Of a stretch of 64,000 nucleotides of DNA, positions 52,901 to 63,994 are shown piece by piece. Under the pieces are notes generated by a model that did not search any database, was not told the DNA's origin, and saw nothing but the letters and a program-made list of their open reading frames with translations. Numbering within the stretch: position 1 is the stretch's first letter; every line of letters starts with the position of its first letter. The translations under genes and the position numbers were made by a program. Source of the stretch: Monocercomonoides exilis (taxonomy: Eukaryota > Preaxostyla > Oxymonadida > Polymastigidae); the NCBI GenBank assembly GCA_001643675.2, contig LSRY02000003.1, forward strand, positions 124,001 through 188,000, written 5' to 3'.

Positions 52901-54998
52901 TCATCTTCTTCCTCCTCTTCCTCCTCCTCTTCTTCTTCTTCCAGTGGAGCCCTCACATCCGCCGAGCTGCTTGCGAAGCAGGCTGCTGAGCTTGTTGTCG
53001 ACACCTCCATTCCTCTCATCCCGCGCTTTTCTGAGCTGCAGCCAGAGCCTCAGGTGCCCCCCACCCCGCCAACCTCCTTCCCATCCTGCATCGATCAGCG
53101 GATCGAACCAGCTCTTTCTCTGCCCACACAATCTGAATGGAATGTCGTGAGGGCTGTTGTCAAGAGCGACCCACTCGTACCGATTGACGCTGCGTCGAGA
53201 ACAATCATATACAAAGTGAGGTATTCGCTGCTGCCTTATCCTGATGCTCTGCCGAAGTTTCTGAGGTGTGCTGATAGTTTTGTGGATGATTTATGATAAT
53301 AATAATGAATTTGACAAATGATTATTATGTTATTTATTTTTTATTGAAATTTGATTTTTGTCAATTTAAAATTGCAAATATTCAAATATTTTCTCTCTTT
53401 TTTTCTCTCTTTCTCTTTTTCTCTCTTTCTATCTATTCGTCTCAGATGTGTCCACTGGGGCACACGTAGCCAAGTGATAGAAGCACACCACCTCCTTCGC
53501 AGATGGACTCCGATGAACCCGGTCTCAGCAATGGAGCTGTTGGATGCTCGCTTTGCCGATCCGATGGTGAGAGCGAGAGCAGTCGAGTGGGTCGACCAGC
53601 TGTGTGACGAAGAGCTTGAGCCGTTCTTGCTGCAGCTGGTGCAGGTGCTGAAGAACGAGCCATTCCACGACTCTGCCCTGGCAAGACTGCTGGTTAAACG
53701 AGCATTGCGTGCACCAAACACGATTGGCCACTCACTGCTGTGGCATCTGAAAGCAGAAATACACAACGGATACATCAGAGAACGATATGGGCTGATGATG
53801 CAGGAGTATCTGAAAGGGTGTGGTATTCACAGGGAGCTTGTGAGTGAGCAGTCGTCGCTGCTGAAGCGGCTGGTGGGCGTGGCGTCGGCAGTGCTGGCTG
53901 CACCAAAGGCGGATGGGAAATCAGTTCTGGTGAAAGAGCTGGGCGGAGTGCAAAGGGCGATGGCGCTGGGCGGGGCAAAAGTGACGCTGCCTCTCTCGCC
54001 TGACTTCGAAGTGGGAACGTTTGTGAAGGAGAAGTGCCGAGTGATGGACTCGAAGAAGCGGCCGCTGTGGCTGGCGTTTGAGAGCGGGGAGCAGAATCTG
54101 GCATCGATGCTCGTTTTGTTCAAAGTCGGGGACGATATTCGGCAGGACCAGCTGACGCTGCAGGTGCTGCGGGTGATGGATCTTGTGTGGAAGAGCGAGG
54201 GGCTCGATCTGAGGCTGTCACTGTATGGCGCACAGGCAACGGGGGACAACCAGGGCTTCATCGAAGTGGTGACGAATTCAGAGACCATCGCGCACATCAC
54301 AAAGAGAGTGGGAGGCGGGGCGACGGCCGCGTTCTCGAAGCGCTTTCTGTGGGAGTGGCTGTACACACAGTGCGACGGAGACCACGAGCGGTTTGAGAAG
54401 GCGAAGGAGAACTTTGCGTATTCGTGTGCGGGGTATTGTGTCGCGACACATGTGTTGGGGATAGGAGACAGGCACAACGACAACATCATGTGCAAAGTGA
54501 ATGGAAGGCTGTTCCACATCGACTTTGGCCATTTTCTGGGCAACTTCAAAAAGAAGTTCGGGATTGAGAGGGAGAAAGCGCCGTTTATATTCACGCCGGC
54601 GTATGCGTATGTTTTAGGTGGAAAAGAGGGGAAGTTGTATTCTCTGTTTGTGTCGCTGTGTGTGAGAGCTTACAACATCCTGAGAAGACACGCTGCTCTG
54701 CTCATCAACTTGTTCATGCTGGTTTGTATATTTTTATTTTTATTTGACATTCAATTTATTTTGCAATTTAATTATTTTTTACTCATCTTATCATTTTCTT
54801 TCTTCTTTCTTTCAGATGCTTTCAACTGGGATACCCGAGCTGATGCGGGAATCAGATGTTCTTTGGATTCAGAAGAAGCTTCTGCTCAACAAGACAGACG
54901 AGGAGGCTGCTCAGCACATGACGAGACTTGTAGAACTCGCCAGGAAATGCACAATGACACAAGTCAACGACTTTGTCCACATATTTGCTCATTCGTAA
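49922..54998 (+). CDS. Class I-type phosphoinositide 3-kinase catalytic subunit
   Basis: Three exons: 49922-53265, 53446-54721, 54816-54998; introns of 180 and 94 nt; 1,600 residues. N-terminal adaptor-binding-like region (about 30-140); Ras-binding domain (about 285-385, LTFTIHVRLLDGVTLRPLVI); C2 domain (about 460-745) interrupted by a Ser run; long Ser/Asp/Glu-rich insert; helical domain spanning the first intron (LPKFLR joined to CVHWGTRSQVIEAHHLL); kinase domain (about 1316-1595). Catalytic features are intact: FKVGDDIRQDQL, HVLGIGDRHNDNIM (catalytic loop), HIDFGHFLGN (DFG) and a class I-like activation segment KKKFGIEREKAPFIFTP. It phosphorylates phosphatidylinositol lipids at the 3-position; the class I loop suggests PIP2 as substrate. 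About 500 residues longer than animal p110, nearly all low complexity. Confidence 0.93.
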
Positions 54999-55475
54999 TT
55001 GTTGTTAATCTATTTGTTCAACACCCTTTTTTGGAGTTTCTTGGAAATGAGGGAGTTTTTATTATGAATTTTGCGTTCGTTTTGTATTCTAACTGTAAAC
55101 AAATATCTTTTAGTGAAAAATAAATTACGTTATTAATCAAAAAATCAAAGTTTTTCTGAGGCTATTGATGCAAACGGCCAACAAAAAAGGCAATTACTAT
55201 AAATCATTAACAGGACAATAATTATTTTAATGGAGAGAAGAATATAACATATTATTCTCGAATTATTGTTGAAAGAAGTGATTCTTTTAGAAATTTTCTG
55301 GAAATGTTTTCAGAAAATTTATTTTTAGTAAGTGAAATTGTTTGAAGAACATTTTCGTTCAATTGGAATGCTTCAAAGTGATATAGAAAATACGCTTCAT
55401 TATAAAATTTTATTGTTTTCAATTTTAAAATTGATTGAAAAATTGATGATCAATGACTTAACCAATATTTGTAAA
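54999..55475. other. Intergenic spacer / possible 5' leader of eIF4E gene
   Basis: AT-rich. An AATAAA at about 55120 may be the polyadenylation signal of the PI3K gene. From 55332 the eIF4E reading frame is already open, with an in-frame ATG at 55368, so the eIF4E protein could begin earlier than annotated. Confidence 0.45.
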
Positions 55476-56216
55476 ATGACAAAACTTGAGACTCCTTGGT
55501 CGTTTTGGATTGACAGAAGAGCACCTTTTTCAAATCGTGATACAAAAGTAACTGAATCTTATGTATCTTCTTTGAAGCTTCTTGGGACATTTTCGACTAT
55601 TGAAGAATTTTGGGCGTATTTATACTTAATCGTCTTTTTAATGATTGTTATGATTATTTATATTTTAAACTATACTTTTTTGAATAGATATCAATCTTCA
55701 CTAGCGACTGTCGATAAGTTTCCAAAGGATGTGGATTTCCATTGCTTCAGGACTCCAATTAAACCTTGCTGGGAAGAACTTCCCGAAGGAGGAAGTTGGA
55801 ATCTCCGATTCAGAGAAACCTCATTTCGGGTTGGACTATGGGAAAGTCTTTTATTGGCTGCTATTGGGGAGCAATTTCGTGAACAGGAAGTGGTTGGTGT
55901 TTGCTTAAGTATTCGTCCAAAGGATGACTGCCTTTCAGTCTGGTTCCGGCATTCAACACCAGAGATTAAACGCAACACAGAGTTTGATTTTCTTTTGTTA
56001 TGATTGAGATAATTTATATATATATATTTTTTTCATCAATTTTTTATCATGGTTGCAATGAGCAGAGATTTGTTTCGACAGATTCTGAATTTAGATCACA
56101 CAGTCGCTCTTGAATTTAAATCGCATACTCAGTTGCTTCGTTCTGTTAAGGCAAGCAGTGCTAAGCGTGCAAATGAAGCAAGTTCAAAAGCAGATTCTCA
56201 AATTTCTGCGAAATAG
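55476..56216 (+). CDS. eIF4E family cap-binding protein, 4EHP/eIF4E2-like
   Basis: Three exons: 55476-55615, 55688-55996, 56066-56216 (stop TAG). Intron 1 (72 nt, GTATTT...AATAG) is needed because the unspliced frame inserts a hydrophobic stretch into the core; after splicing the reading is EEFWA then YQSSL. Intron 2 (69 nt) joins FDFL to DLFRQILNLDHTVALEFKSH; acceptors 3 nt apart are both possible. The start is uncertain: ATG 55476 gives MTKLETPWSFWIDRR, while in-frame ATGs at 55368 and 55446 would extend it. Cap-binding IKPCWEE (Trp102-Glu103 equivalents) is present. The first stacking Trp (Trp56 in human eIF4E) is Tyr in TESYVSSLKLLGTF, as in 4EHP. Family role: binds the mRNA 5' cap; 4EHP types usually repress translation. 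Confidence 0.88.
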
Positions 56217-56546
56217 ATTTAAATGTTTCACATCAAATATATTTATTGAATTTTAGCGCATTTCTTGGCTTCTAATCATTTCATATTTCTTAACCCTTCT
56301 TTTGAAATATTTATATATCTTAATTTTTAATAGAAATAATAAGAATAATTATTTATTTAACAACATAAGCATTTTAAATCAAATTTTTATTTTCGTTTTC
56401 TTCAATTTTGTTTGTTTTATTAAATTGCTCTCAATTGTGGAAATGTTGTTATTCACCAATAAATCCATTTTATGCTTTAAATTTTTTTCCATTTTCTTCT
56501 AATGAATTTCCGGAAGATCTCAACCGTTATTTGATGACTTTATTTG
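56217..56546. other. Intergenic spacer
   Basis: 330 bp, AT-rich, between the eIF4E stop and the next ATG. A short frame at 56302-56502 is AT-driven and has no recognisable family. No other feature seen. Confidence 0.55.
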
Positions 56547-59500
56547 ATGGATGAGAAAAAACCGAGAATTTCTCGGATACCAATGCTAAATCGCAAACAA
56601 AAACAACGTGAAAGTTCTAAAGATAATGTTTGTGATTCATTAAAATTGTTTTTATTTGAATATATTTGCTATAAAATGAAATTATCACATTTTATTTTAA
56701 ATTTTTTTTCGAATCAAAAGGAAGCAAAAGATGCTAAAAATTATGATTTGCCACTTAAAAATGTATCTTTAAAAGAAAATATTGTTACTGGAGATTCTAT
56801 GGACATATTTTCTTTGAAGCAGTTGTGTTTTCAGTTATCTTCAAAAAAAGCTTTTGATGAACGAATGAAAGCAATTATAAATCAGCTTAAGCAGCATTAT
56901 GCAGATCAATTCGAACAACTATCTTCTTTTTGGTCAAAATTGCTTTCAACTGATGCTGCAACAATTCTAGCTCCACTTGATTCTGCTCTTGATGTTTTGC
57001 GAACCAATATTGACTCTATTCAAGATTTGGAACACAAATGCATTGAAATTAGCGATAGGTCTATTGATTCTCACGAACTTACCTTATCTCAACTGGAGTC
57101 ACGATGTTTTCGTGCTTTATCATTTCCATATCCTTTGATTTGCCTTCGTTTGATGGAAATGTTGCAACGTCCAAATGACTTGACTTCATCATCTAATTTT
57201 TTAAATGAAAGTACTTTATCGCAAAGGACAAGCTTGTCAACAACTCAGCTACATTTTTTATTGGGCCAGCACTCATTTCCTCAGCCAGGACTTCCACGTC
57301 AATCAGCACTGACTTTGATAAATTCAATTACAACTCTTTTATCTGAAAATCAAAAATGTGATGCCTTTTCATTCGAAAAATTACCATTTGGTTCAAAAGA
57401 TGATTTTCTTTCTTGGATAGAATCTTTGCGTCGAACACTTACTCCAAACACCATGTTTTCATTGCCTGCTGAGCGTAATCTTATTTCAAGCGTTTCATTT
57501 CCAATGTCTCCCTTGCTTGTTCCGCCAACTTCTTCCTCGAGTGCATCAACAGCGTTTTGCAATGCTTCGTCATTTTCACCTGAAGCATTTGTAACCCCTC
57601 AAAAGAAATTTAGTTCGGAATCCTCTTTCTCATCTATTGATAGCTCTTCTTCTGGAAAGGAAGAGAAACTTCCAAAATCTTTTTCTTTAGTCTTTGGTGA
57701 ATGGGAAGAAAATATCGACAGAGCTCTTTCAGCACTTATGGGCAAAGTGGTTGATTTGCATGAACAGCTGAAGAAAAGTCCAGAAACATCCAAAAGAAAG
57801 TTACGAAACAGAAAGAAAGGGCACCAAGATGAAAAGAGCGAAGAATTGACAGAGTCAAATGATTCGTGTGCTTCTTCAAGTTGTGAATGTTCGGATGATT
57901 CAGACGAGTCTTTCACATCATCTTCACTTCGAATACCAAAAAGCAAATCATTTTCATCAACATCTTCTTCTTCTTCCTCTTCCTCTTCCTCTTCTACTGC
58001 CAACTCTTCTTCATTTCATTTCAAAAGTTCTGCCCAACAGATTTCATCTGATCAGTTTGCAGCACTCCTCAATCGTGTTGTTGAAGGCGTTGATCTTTTG
58101 GGGAAACGCGTCGAAAGTGCCAGTAAAAAGCTGTCTTCTCAGAAAGACAAGCAAAAAAGGAGAATTTCTCATCTTCAAAGGCAGATTGAACAAGAAAGAA
58201 GAAAAAGGAGTGAGGTTAATAAACAGAAGTTAGCTGGTTATGAGGCTTCTGTGCAGAATGAGAGGGAAGATTGGGTAAAGGAAAGAAAGCAGTTGCTTTT
58301 GGCAATCAACCAGTTGAGCCAACAATTGAATGATTCCAGCAAAGGAAAACATATTCAGGAAATGAAAGAATCAACAGAAGAAACAGCAGGTGTTGGCAGA
58401 CAATTCGAACAAAAAGGCACTTTTGAACAGAATTCAACTTCAAATTCAGCTTCTCCACAAAATGTGAAAGTGAATGATCGAATATGCAATGTACCAAAAC
58501 CAGAAAAGCAGAACAAAACAAAACAGATCACAAACAAAGATTCGCCTCTTCATTCTTCATTGTCATCAACAGCACCAACATTATCATCATCAACATCTTC
58601 TTCTTCTTCTCTGTCGTCTCATTTATCTCAAACTCAACCTTCTATCAAACCTTCGCATTTCACTCATTTCCATTCCTCAGCTTCACCCAGCACATCACGC
58701 TCCATTTCAAACAGACGATCAACTTCATCCACACGCCATCTCTCTCAATCACCCCTTCCACGTCATTCTTCTCATTCACATCGCTTCTCTTCCTGTTCTT
58801 CCAATCTTTCGCATCACAGCTCAGAACCTGGCTGTTCTTCTGCTTTTGCCTCTGCCTCTCCTTCAGCCTCAAAATCAGCATCACCCACGTCACGTTACTC
58901 ATCTGTCTCTTCTGCTGCCTCTCAATCTGATTATTCAAAGAGCAAAAACTCTTCTCGCAATCTCCTTCATCAGCATCGCAAACATCGTCATCATCATCAC
59001 CTTCATCATCATTCCAGTCATAATCACCCTCATAGCAAATCATCACACAGATCTTCCTCTCATCATTCTTCCCATCTCAAAGACACACACAGAGATTCCT
59101 CTCTTCGCAAGCATGACTCTCATGACACTTCTCTTTCATCAGCACAGTTTGCATCATTTGCACCTTCTGAGTCACTCACTCCCCCAAACCACGTCAAACG
59201 TGTCCCGTCGCTCTTATCATCGGCTGCTGTGCAATCAGATGCGCAATCAACTGACAATACAAAACTAAGCAGGAATAGCAATGTATCATCAACAGATGAA
59301 TGCAAAAGAAGCAGAGAAAGCAGAAGAAGCAAAGGAAGCAGCAAATATTCAGTTGTCAATTCACTTTCACAGACATCCACTCCGGTTGAGTCGAATGAAC
59401 TGTCTTCTGCTGGTCAATTGAACTCGTCTTTTGTGAATGCATCACCAATGGTTAACACAATGTGCATGCCTTCCAGTTCTATTTCGCCATTTGCAGCATA

Positions 59501-61973
59501 CAATCCTGCAAGTAATAATAAGAACTTATCATTTTTGGCTTCTTATCCTCCTCCTCGTTCTTCTTCTTCTTCTTCTTCTTCTTCTTCTTCATTTATTTCA
59601 AGTCCTCCAAAGACAATCACAGATATTCTGAGAGAGAAAGAGATGGAGGAAAAGAACAAAAGAGAAGAAGAAGAACTCAACAGACGACTTCAGAAGACGA
59701 TAAAAGGAGCAACTTCAGAAGGAGAACAAGAAATAAGCGAAGACTCTTCTATCGATTTTGAGATGGGAAACGAAGATTCGATTCAGTCATTGAGTGAAAG
59801 ATCAGATAAACAAGAAGAACATTCAAAGAGGAAGGATAAAATGGATCAATCGAATCAATCAAATCCTTCTTCTTTGAATGTTTTTGGAGATTCTCAGCAG
59901 AAGAAGACAGAACAGAATGAAAGGAAGGAAGCAGCTTCGACGAGATATCAAACTCTTCTTCAGGAAGAGGAGAGGAAGAGGAGAAGTGAAGGAAGATCAA
60001 AGGAAAGATCAGCTGAACGGCAGGCGAAGAAGCCATTTTCTGAGCCGCTGAATATGAGACTTCAGAGAGAAAACGCAGAAAAAGGGAAAATTTACCCAAA
60101 AACTGCTCTTATCACACGAAGCAGAGGGCCATTTTGGAGAGGAAGGAACAAAGAGAAAGAGGCGATGTCTCCGAATGAGAGGAAAACGGTAGGAAAAGAA
60201 TTTGGTTCAATTGGTATGAGAGCAGAAAAAGACAATAGAACAGCAGGAAGAATGCATAGCAGCGGAAATAAAGTGAATTCTTCTGCAATGAAAGACAGCT
60301 CATTAAACAGCAGAGAACAAAGAAGAAACGCTCAAAATGACAGAAATGATTCGCAAAGCTTGCGAATCCCTTCGATTGCGTCGTCCATTGCAGAAAAGCC
60401 TATTTTCTCGCCAATTGTGCTCCCGTGGGAACAGAAAGGCAGCTCAAGCGACAAAAGTGAAAGATTTGTGAAGTCAGAAGATGATAACTTAGATGCAAAA
60501 AGTGAAGATCAAACAAATCAGCATAATTCCTCTTCTGCTTCTGCTTCTTCATTTTCTACTTCAAAACAAGCTGGAACAGCAGGAGGTGTTTCAATCTTAT
60601 CGCATTCATTTGACAATTCAGACAATTCAGAGCAGAAAGAGCATCCACTTCAACTCAATTCGCTTTGCTCTTCGTCTGATCCAAGCAGATTTGCAAGTTC
60701 TTCTTCCTCTCCTCATCCTTCTTCTTCTTCTTCTGCTTCTGCTTCAAAACCAAAAGAAAACGAATTAAACACCTTATCTTCTCTCTCTACTCATTCATTA
60801 TCTTCCTCCAGTCCGCTTCAAAAGAAGCCAAGTGTCTCATTCTCTTCTGCAGCCAGTGCTCTTTCATCGCCTCTTGTAGCGCAGCTCATTCAACAAGGAA
60901 TGTCTCCACATCGCATCCACACACATCAGCACAGACATCGCGTGCATCATCATCACAAGACGAAGGATAAAGAGAAAAAGGAAGAGCTGGCAAGCTCTGC
61001 TAATTCTCATTCAAAAGAAAAAGAGAAGAATGAAAAGGGCAAACAAAGTCATCATCACCATAGTAATAGTCGTCATCATCATCGTAACCACAATCACAAT
61101 CGCAATTCCTCCAGCAAACATTCCAGAAAACCCAAAGAACATCATTCTCGCTCTGCTTCAAAGCACTCCTCCAAGCACCATCACTCACATTCTCGTTCTC
61201 GTTCTCATTCAACTTCACATCGTCCTCATCGCATTCACAGGAGTTCTCTTTCACATCGCAGCACATCTGCTCGTTCTGCCTCTTCCTCTGCCTGCCGCAC
61301 GTCGATGTCCATATCCCCCACTCCTTCGCCTTCTGTCTCCCATTCTGTCTCCTCCCACTTCCCTGTCCATGTGCCAAGAGCTGCTTCTTCCTCTCATCAT
61401 TCTTCTCTTCGTTCATCTCATCATTCATCATCTCCTTCATCTCTGATGGCTGACTCGCCATCGCCTGGCAGATCGACCCCTCCGCCACGACACAGCTATC
61501 GCAGACACCACGCTAAGCACAAACACACTTCAGCTGCTTCTGATGAGAAGTCAAAGAACAATGCATTCAACCAGAACAAGAGGAGCAAACAGAATACAAC
61601 TTCCAATGAATCGAGGAATAAAACAGCTCATAATTCATATGAAGCATCATCCCCCTCACGCTCGCCTCTTTCTTCATACACCCCACGCACACGAGGCAGA
61701 GCTATGAACATCAGAGAACACAAAAACAGCACAGATGAACAGAAATTAGAGGCAACACAGCAATCTTTTAAGACACAAACAGCAGATTCTAACCTGTCAT
61801 CCACAAGACAGGTGCATTTTAAACTGCCCGATGATGATACAAAGTCACAGAAAAATGGAATGGAAGGGAAATATAGAAGGAATAGAAGCGTTCAATCAAG
61901 ATCTTCTTCACGGTCTGCCTCTGAATCTTCTTCATTTCGAGACGAAGATCCGTTTTCTCCTTCGGTGAAATGA
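56547..61973 (+). CDS. Large Ser/His/Arg-rich coiled-coil protein, function unknown
   Basis: Start ATG at 56547 (MDEKKPRISRIPMLNRKQ). The frame is open to 61973, but 56628-56720 (93 nt, GTTTGT...AAAAG, AT-rich, encoding a hydrophobic stretch) looks like an in-frame intron, leaving about 1,777 residues. The N-terminal 300 residues are predicted helical (FDERMKAIINQLKQHYADQF, DLEHKCIEISDRSIDSHELT). A clear basic coiled coil follows at about 58120-58330 (KLSSQKDKQKRRISHLQRQI). The rest is low complexity: Ser runs, His clusters (HHHHLHHHSSHNH at about 58987; HHHHSNSRHHHRNHNHN at about 61050), Arg/Ser-type tracts and Lys/Glu-rich stretches. Such composition occurs in splicing-speckle and cytoskeletal proteins, but no domain identifies this one. 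Confidence 0.7.
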   Translation: MDEKKPRISRIPMLNRKQKQRESSKDNVCDSLKLFLFEYICYKMKLSHFILNFFSNQKEAKDAKNYDLPLKNVSLKENIVTGDSMDIFSLKQLCFQLSSKKAFDERMKAIINQLKQHYADQFEQLSSFWSKLLSTDAATILAPLDSALDVLRTNIDSIQDLEHKCIEISDRSIDSHELTLSQLESRCFRALSFPYPLICLRLMEMLQRPNDLTSSSNFLNESTLSQRTSLSTTQLHFLLGQHSFPQPGLPRQSALTLINSITTLLSENQKCDAFSFEKLPFGSKDDFLSWIESLRRTLTPNTMFSLPAERNLISSVSFPMSPLLVPPTSSSSASTAFCNASSFSPEAFVTPQKKFSSESSFSSIDSSSSGKEEKLPKSFSLVFGEWEENIDRALSALMGKVVDLHEQLKKSPETSKRKLRNRKKGHQDEKSEELTESNDSCASSSCECSDDSDESFTSSSLRIPKSKSFSSTSSSSSSSSSSSTANSSSFHFKSSAQQISSDQFAALLNRVVEGVDLLGKRVESASKKLSSQKDKQKRRISHLQRQIEQERRKRSEVNKQKLAGYEASVQNEREDWVKERKQLLLAINQLSQQLNDSSKGKHIQEMKESTEETAGVGRQFEQKGTFEQNSTSNSASPQNVKVNDRICNVPKPEKQNKTKQITNKDSPLHSSLSSTAPTLSSSTSSSSSLSSHLSQTQPSIKPSHFTHFHSSASPSTSRSISNRRSTSSTRHLSQSPLPRHSSHSHRFSSCSSNLSHHSSEPGCSSAFASASPSASKSASPTSRYSSVSSAASQSDYSKSKNSSRNLLHQHRKHRHHHHLHHHSSHNHPHSKSSHRSSSHHSSHLKDTHRDSSLRKHDSHDTSLSSAQFASFAPSESLTPPNHVKRVPSLLSSAAVQSDAQSTDNTKLSRNSNVSSTDECKRSRESRRSKGSSKYSVVNSLSQTSTPVESNELSSAGQLNSSFVNASPMVNTMCMPSSSISPFAAYNPASNNKNLSFLASYPPPRSSSSSSSSSSSFISSPPKTITDILREKEMEEKNKREEEELNRRLQKTIKGATSEGEQEISEDSSIDFEMGNEDSIQSLSERSDKQEEHSKRKDKMDQSNQSNPSSLNVFGDSQQKKTEQNERKEAASTRYQTLLQEEERKRRSEGRSKERSAERQAKKPFSEPLNMRLQRENAEKGKIYPKTALITRSRGPFWRGRNKEKEAMSPNERKTVGKEFGSIGMRAEKDNRTAGRMHSSGNKVNSSAMKDSSLNSREQRRNAQNDRNDSQSLRIPSIASSIAEKPIFSPIVLPWEQKGSSSDKSERFVKSEDDNLDAKSEDQTNQHNSSSASASSFSTSKQAGTAGGVSILSHSFDNSDNSEQKEHPLQLNSLCSSSDPSRFASSSSSPHPSSSSSASASKPKENELNTLSSLSTHSLSSSSPLQKKPSVSFSSAASALSSPLVAQLIQQGMSPHRIHTHQHRHRVHHHHKTKDKEKKEELASSANSHSKEKEKNEKGKQSHHHHSNSRHHHRNHNHNRNSSSKHSRKPKEHHSRSASKHSSKHHHSHSRSRSHSTSHRPHRIHRSSLSHRSTSARSASSSACRTSMSISPTPSPSVSHSVSSHFPVHVPRAASSSHHSSLRSSHHSSSPSSLMADSPSPGRSTPPPRHSYRRHHAKHKHTSAASDEKSKNNAFNQNKRSKQNTTSNESRNKTAHNSYEASSPSRSPLSSYTPRTRGRAMNIREHKNSTDEQKLEATQQSFKTQTADSNLSSTRQVHFKLPDDDTKSQKNGMEGKYRRNRSVQSRSSSRSASESSSFRDEDPFSPSVK

Positions 61974-62350
61974 AGGTTTTTCTTTTATTTTTTATGAATT
62001 TTAGTTTGAAAGGTTTTTGTGAATTGAGAATTTGTGAATGAAATAGTTTTATTAGCTTTTTTGAGACTTTAGTTTGAATTCTTATGAAAAAATATATCTG
62101 AAAGCATCTTTTTGTGTCTTTCTTCTTCACAAAATGTTTTTTCTTTTCTTTTTCTTTTACAAAAAACACTGAAATGAATCCAAAACAAAAAGACAAAACC
62201 AAAATGTCTACGTGTAATTATGAAATGATGCATATTATCAAAATAAATAAATCAAAATGAATACAAGCAATGACAAATACTGTTTGCAACAGATTTCTCT
62301 GTCACTCAATTTTAAAGAAGGGAAACAAATGCTTTTGTTTCATTTGAAGT
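61974..62350. other. Convergent intergenic spacer
   Basis: 377 bp between a plus-strand and a minus-strand gene end. AT-rich, with AATAAA-like strings (for example ATAAATAAATC at about 62244). No gene seen. Confidence 0.5.
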
Positions 62351-62829
62351 TTATAATTCTGTTCATAACACAATGAAATATAAGCAAATATTTCACATAT
62401 CAAAAAAAAAGATAAAGTCAAAAGACAATTTAAAAAAAGAAAGAAAGAAAAAGTGAAATTTGAAAGAAATATGAATCAAATAGAAGAGCAATGAACAAAC
62501 CTTCGTAAGACTTCCAAATTGTTGGCGGCAATCCGTCAACATCCTTCGGAGTGATCAAATCAGACAGAAGATTCAAAGGAGAAAGGGATGAAGTGCGAGA
62601 AGAACGAGAAGGAGATGGCGAAGGTGAAGGTGAAGGTGTTGTTAATGAAGAAGATGAAGATGAAGAAGAGAGAAGAGAAGAAGAGGAAGAGGAAGAAGTG
62701 AAAGGGCGATGTGTTGAAGAGGAAGTGGCAGACGAGCGAGGAGGTGTGGCTCGTCGTGTGGAAGAAGAAGAAGTGGAAGAGGAACGAGAATGGCGCGAGG
62801 TGGATGTGGGACGGATGGCTGCTGAGGTT

Positions 62830-62864
<35 letters not shown>

Positions 62865-63994
62865 TGGTGAGGAGGAGGAGGAGGAGGAGGAATGAGATGA
62901 ATCAGAAGAAGAAGATGATGATGATGAATTGATGGCAGATTTCAGCCAGGGAAATGCCGCAAGTGGATCACTTGAAGAAGAAGAAGAAGAAGAAGGCAAA
63001 GAAGGCAGAGAAGAAGTAGAGGAAGAAGAAGAAGGAGAAGTCAACGCAGCAAGTGCATTCGGTGTGCCAGTTGTAGACACGCCACCAGCTGTGAGCTTTG
63101 CGAGTTCTTCAGCCGAGAAATCGATGGGCTTCTTTGTGACCGCGTCGAATGTGCTGGCTGAGATCGTCGTGCCCTTCGGCAGCGCTTTGATGGCGTTGTC
63201 GCCGTTCTCTGCAGACGAAGAGAGCACGCCGTGTGCAATCGTGTCTGCCTCCAGCTGCAGGAAGCGTCGATGCGCCAGCTCCAACTTCCGCTCGAGATAT
63301 TCTTTCTGCTCTCGAAATGACTCCTCCATCTCATTCACAATCTCTCTGTGCGCCACTTTCAGCCGCTCGTTCTCCAGCAGCGCTTTCGACAGCTGCGCCT
63401 CGAACCCTCTCTTCATCTGCTGCATCTCCTCTCTCAGCGCATTCTCAAACGTGTCTGCCGCCACACCAGGGCTCACCATCGCATGCTGCAGATTCTCCAC
63501 CATCATCAGCTTCGTCGACTCCAGCTTCAGCTTCAGCTCTGTGATTTCGCGTGCTTTAGAGTCCATCTCCCTTCTGTGTGCTGCCTTCAGAAGAGCAATC
63601 TCCCCTTTGATCCTCTCCACTTCGGTGCTTCTTTCGGGTTTCGGCTCGACCATCACAGACTTCACATCAATCACAAGCATCTTGTTCGACACCACTTTCA
63701 GCTTCTCCAACACATCCAGATATTCTTTCTCTTTCTTCTCAAACGACTCTGACAGCGCCTTGTTCTTCTGCTTCTCGTCCTCCAGCGCCTTCTCCACTTC
63801 TGTCAGCCGCTCCTCAAACAGACGCAGCGCTGATGAACCTGCTGCCAAAGAGGAAGAGGAGGAGGAGGAAGAAGAAGAAGAAGAAGAGTTTGGACTGCTC
63901 CCACGGCGTGTTGTTGACGCAGAAGATGGAAGGGCAGGCGAAGAAGGTGTGCCAGCTGTTGTGCTTGTTGATGTCGTAACTGTTGTTGTTCGCA
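62351..63994 (-). CDS. Coiled-coil protein, 5'-partial at window edge
   Basis: Minus strand. The visible frame starts just inside a splice acceptor (TTTCAG at the very edge, exon from 63994), so upstream exons lie outside the window. Main exon 63994-62501: Thr/Ser-rich start, Ser run, then about 180 residues of coiled coil (RLFEERLTEVEKALEDEKQK ... EYLERKLELAHRRFLQLEAD), a short conserved-looking segment (KGTTISASTFDAVTKKPIDF) and long Ser/Pro/Arg low complexity ending in PPTIWKSYE. A donor GTTTGT at 62500 with acceptor AACAG near 62359 would add an 8-nt final exon ending Glu-Leu-stop; without splicing the frame continues into AT-rich hydrophobic sequence to 62430. Family unknown; kinesin-tail or centrosomal-type coiled coils look similar. 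Confidence 0.6.

Noticed and set aside
55616-55687. Hydrophobic insert suggesting a membrane-anchored eIF4E
   Set aside because: It is AT-rich, bounded by GT...AG, and its removal restores the conserved FWA-to-YQ core, so it is an intron that happens to stay in frame.
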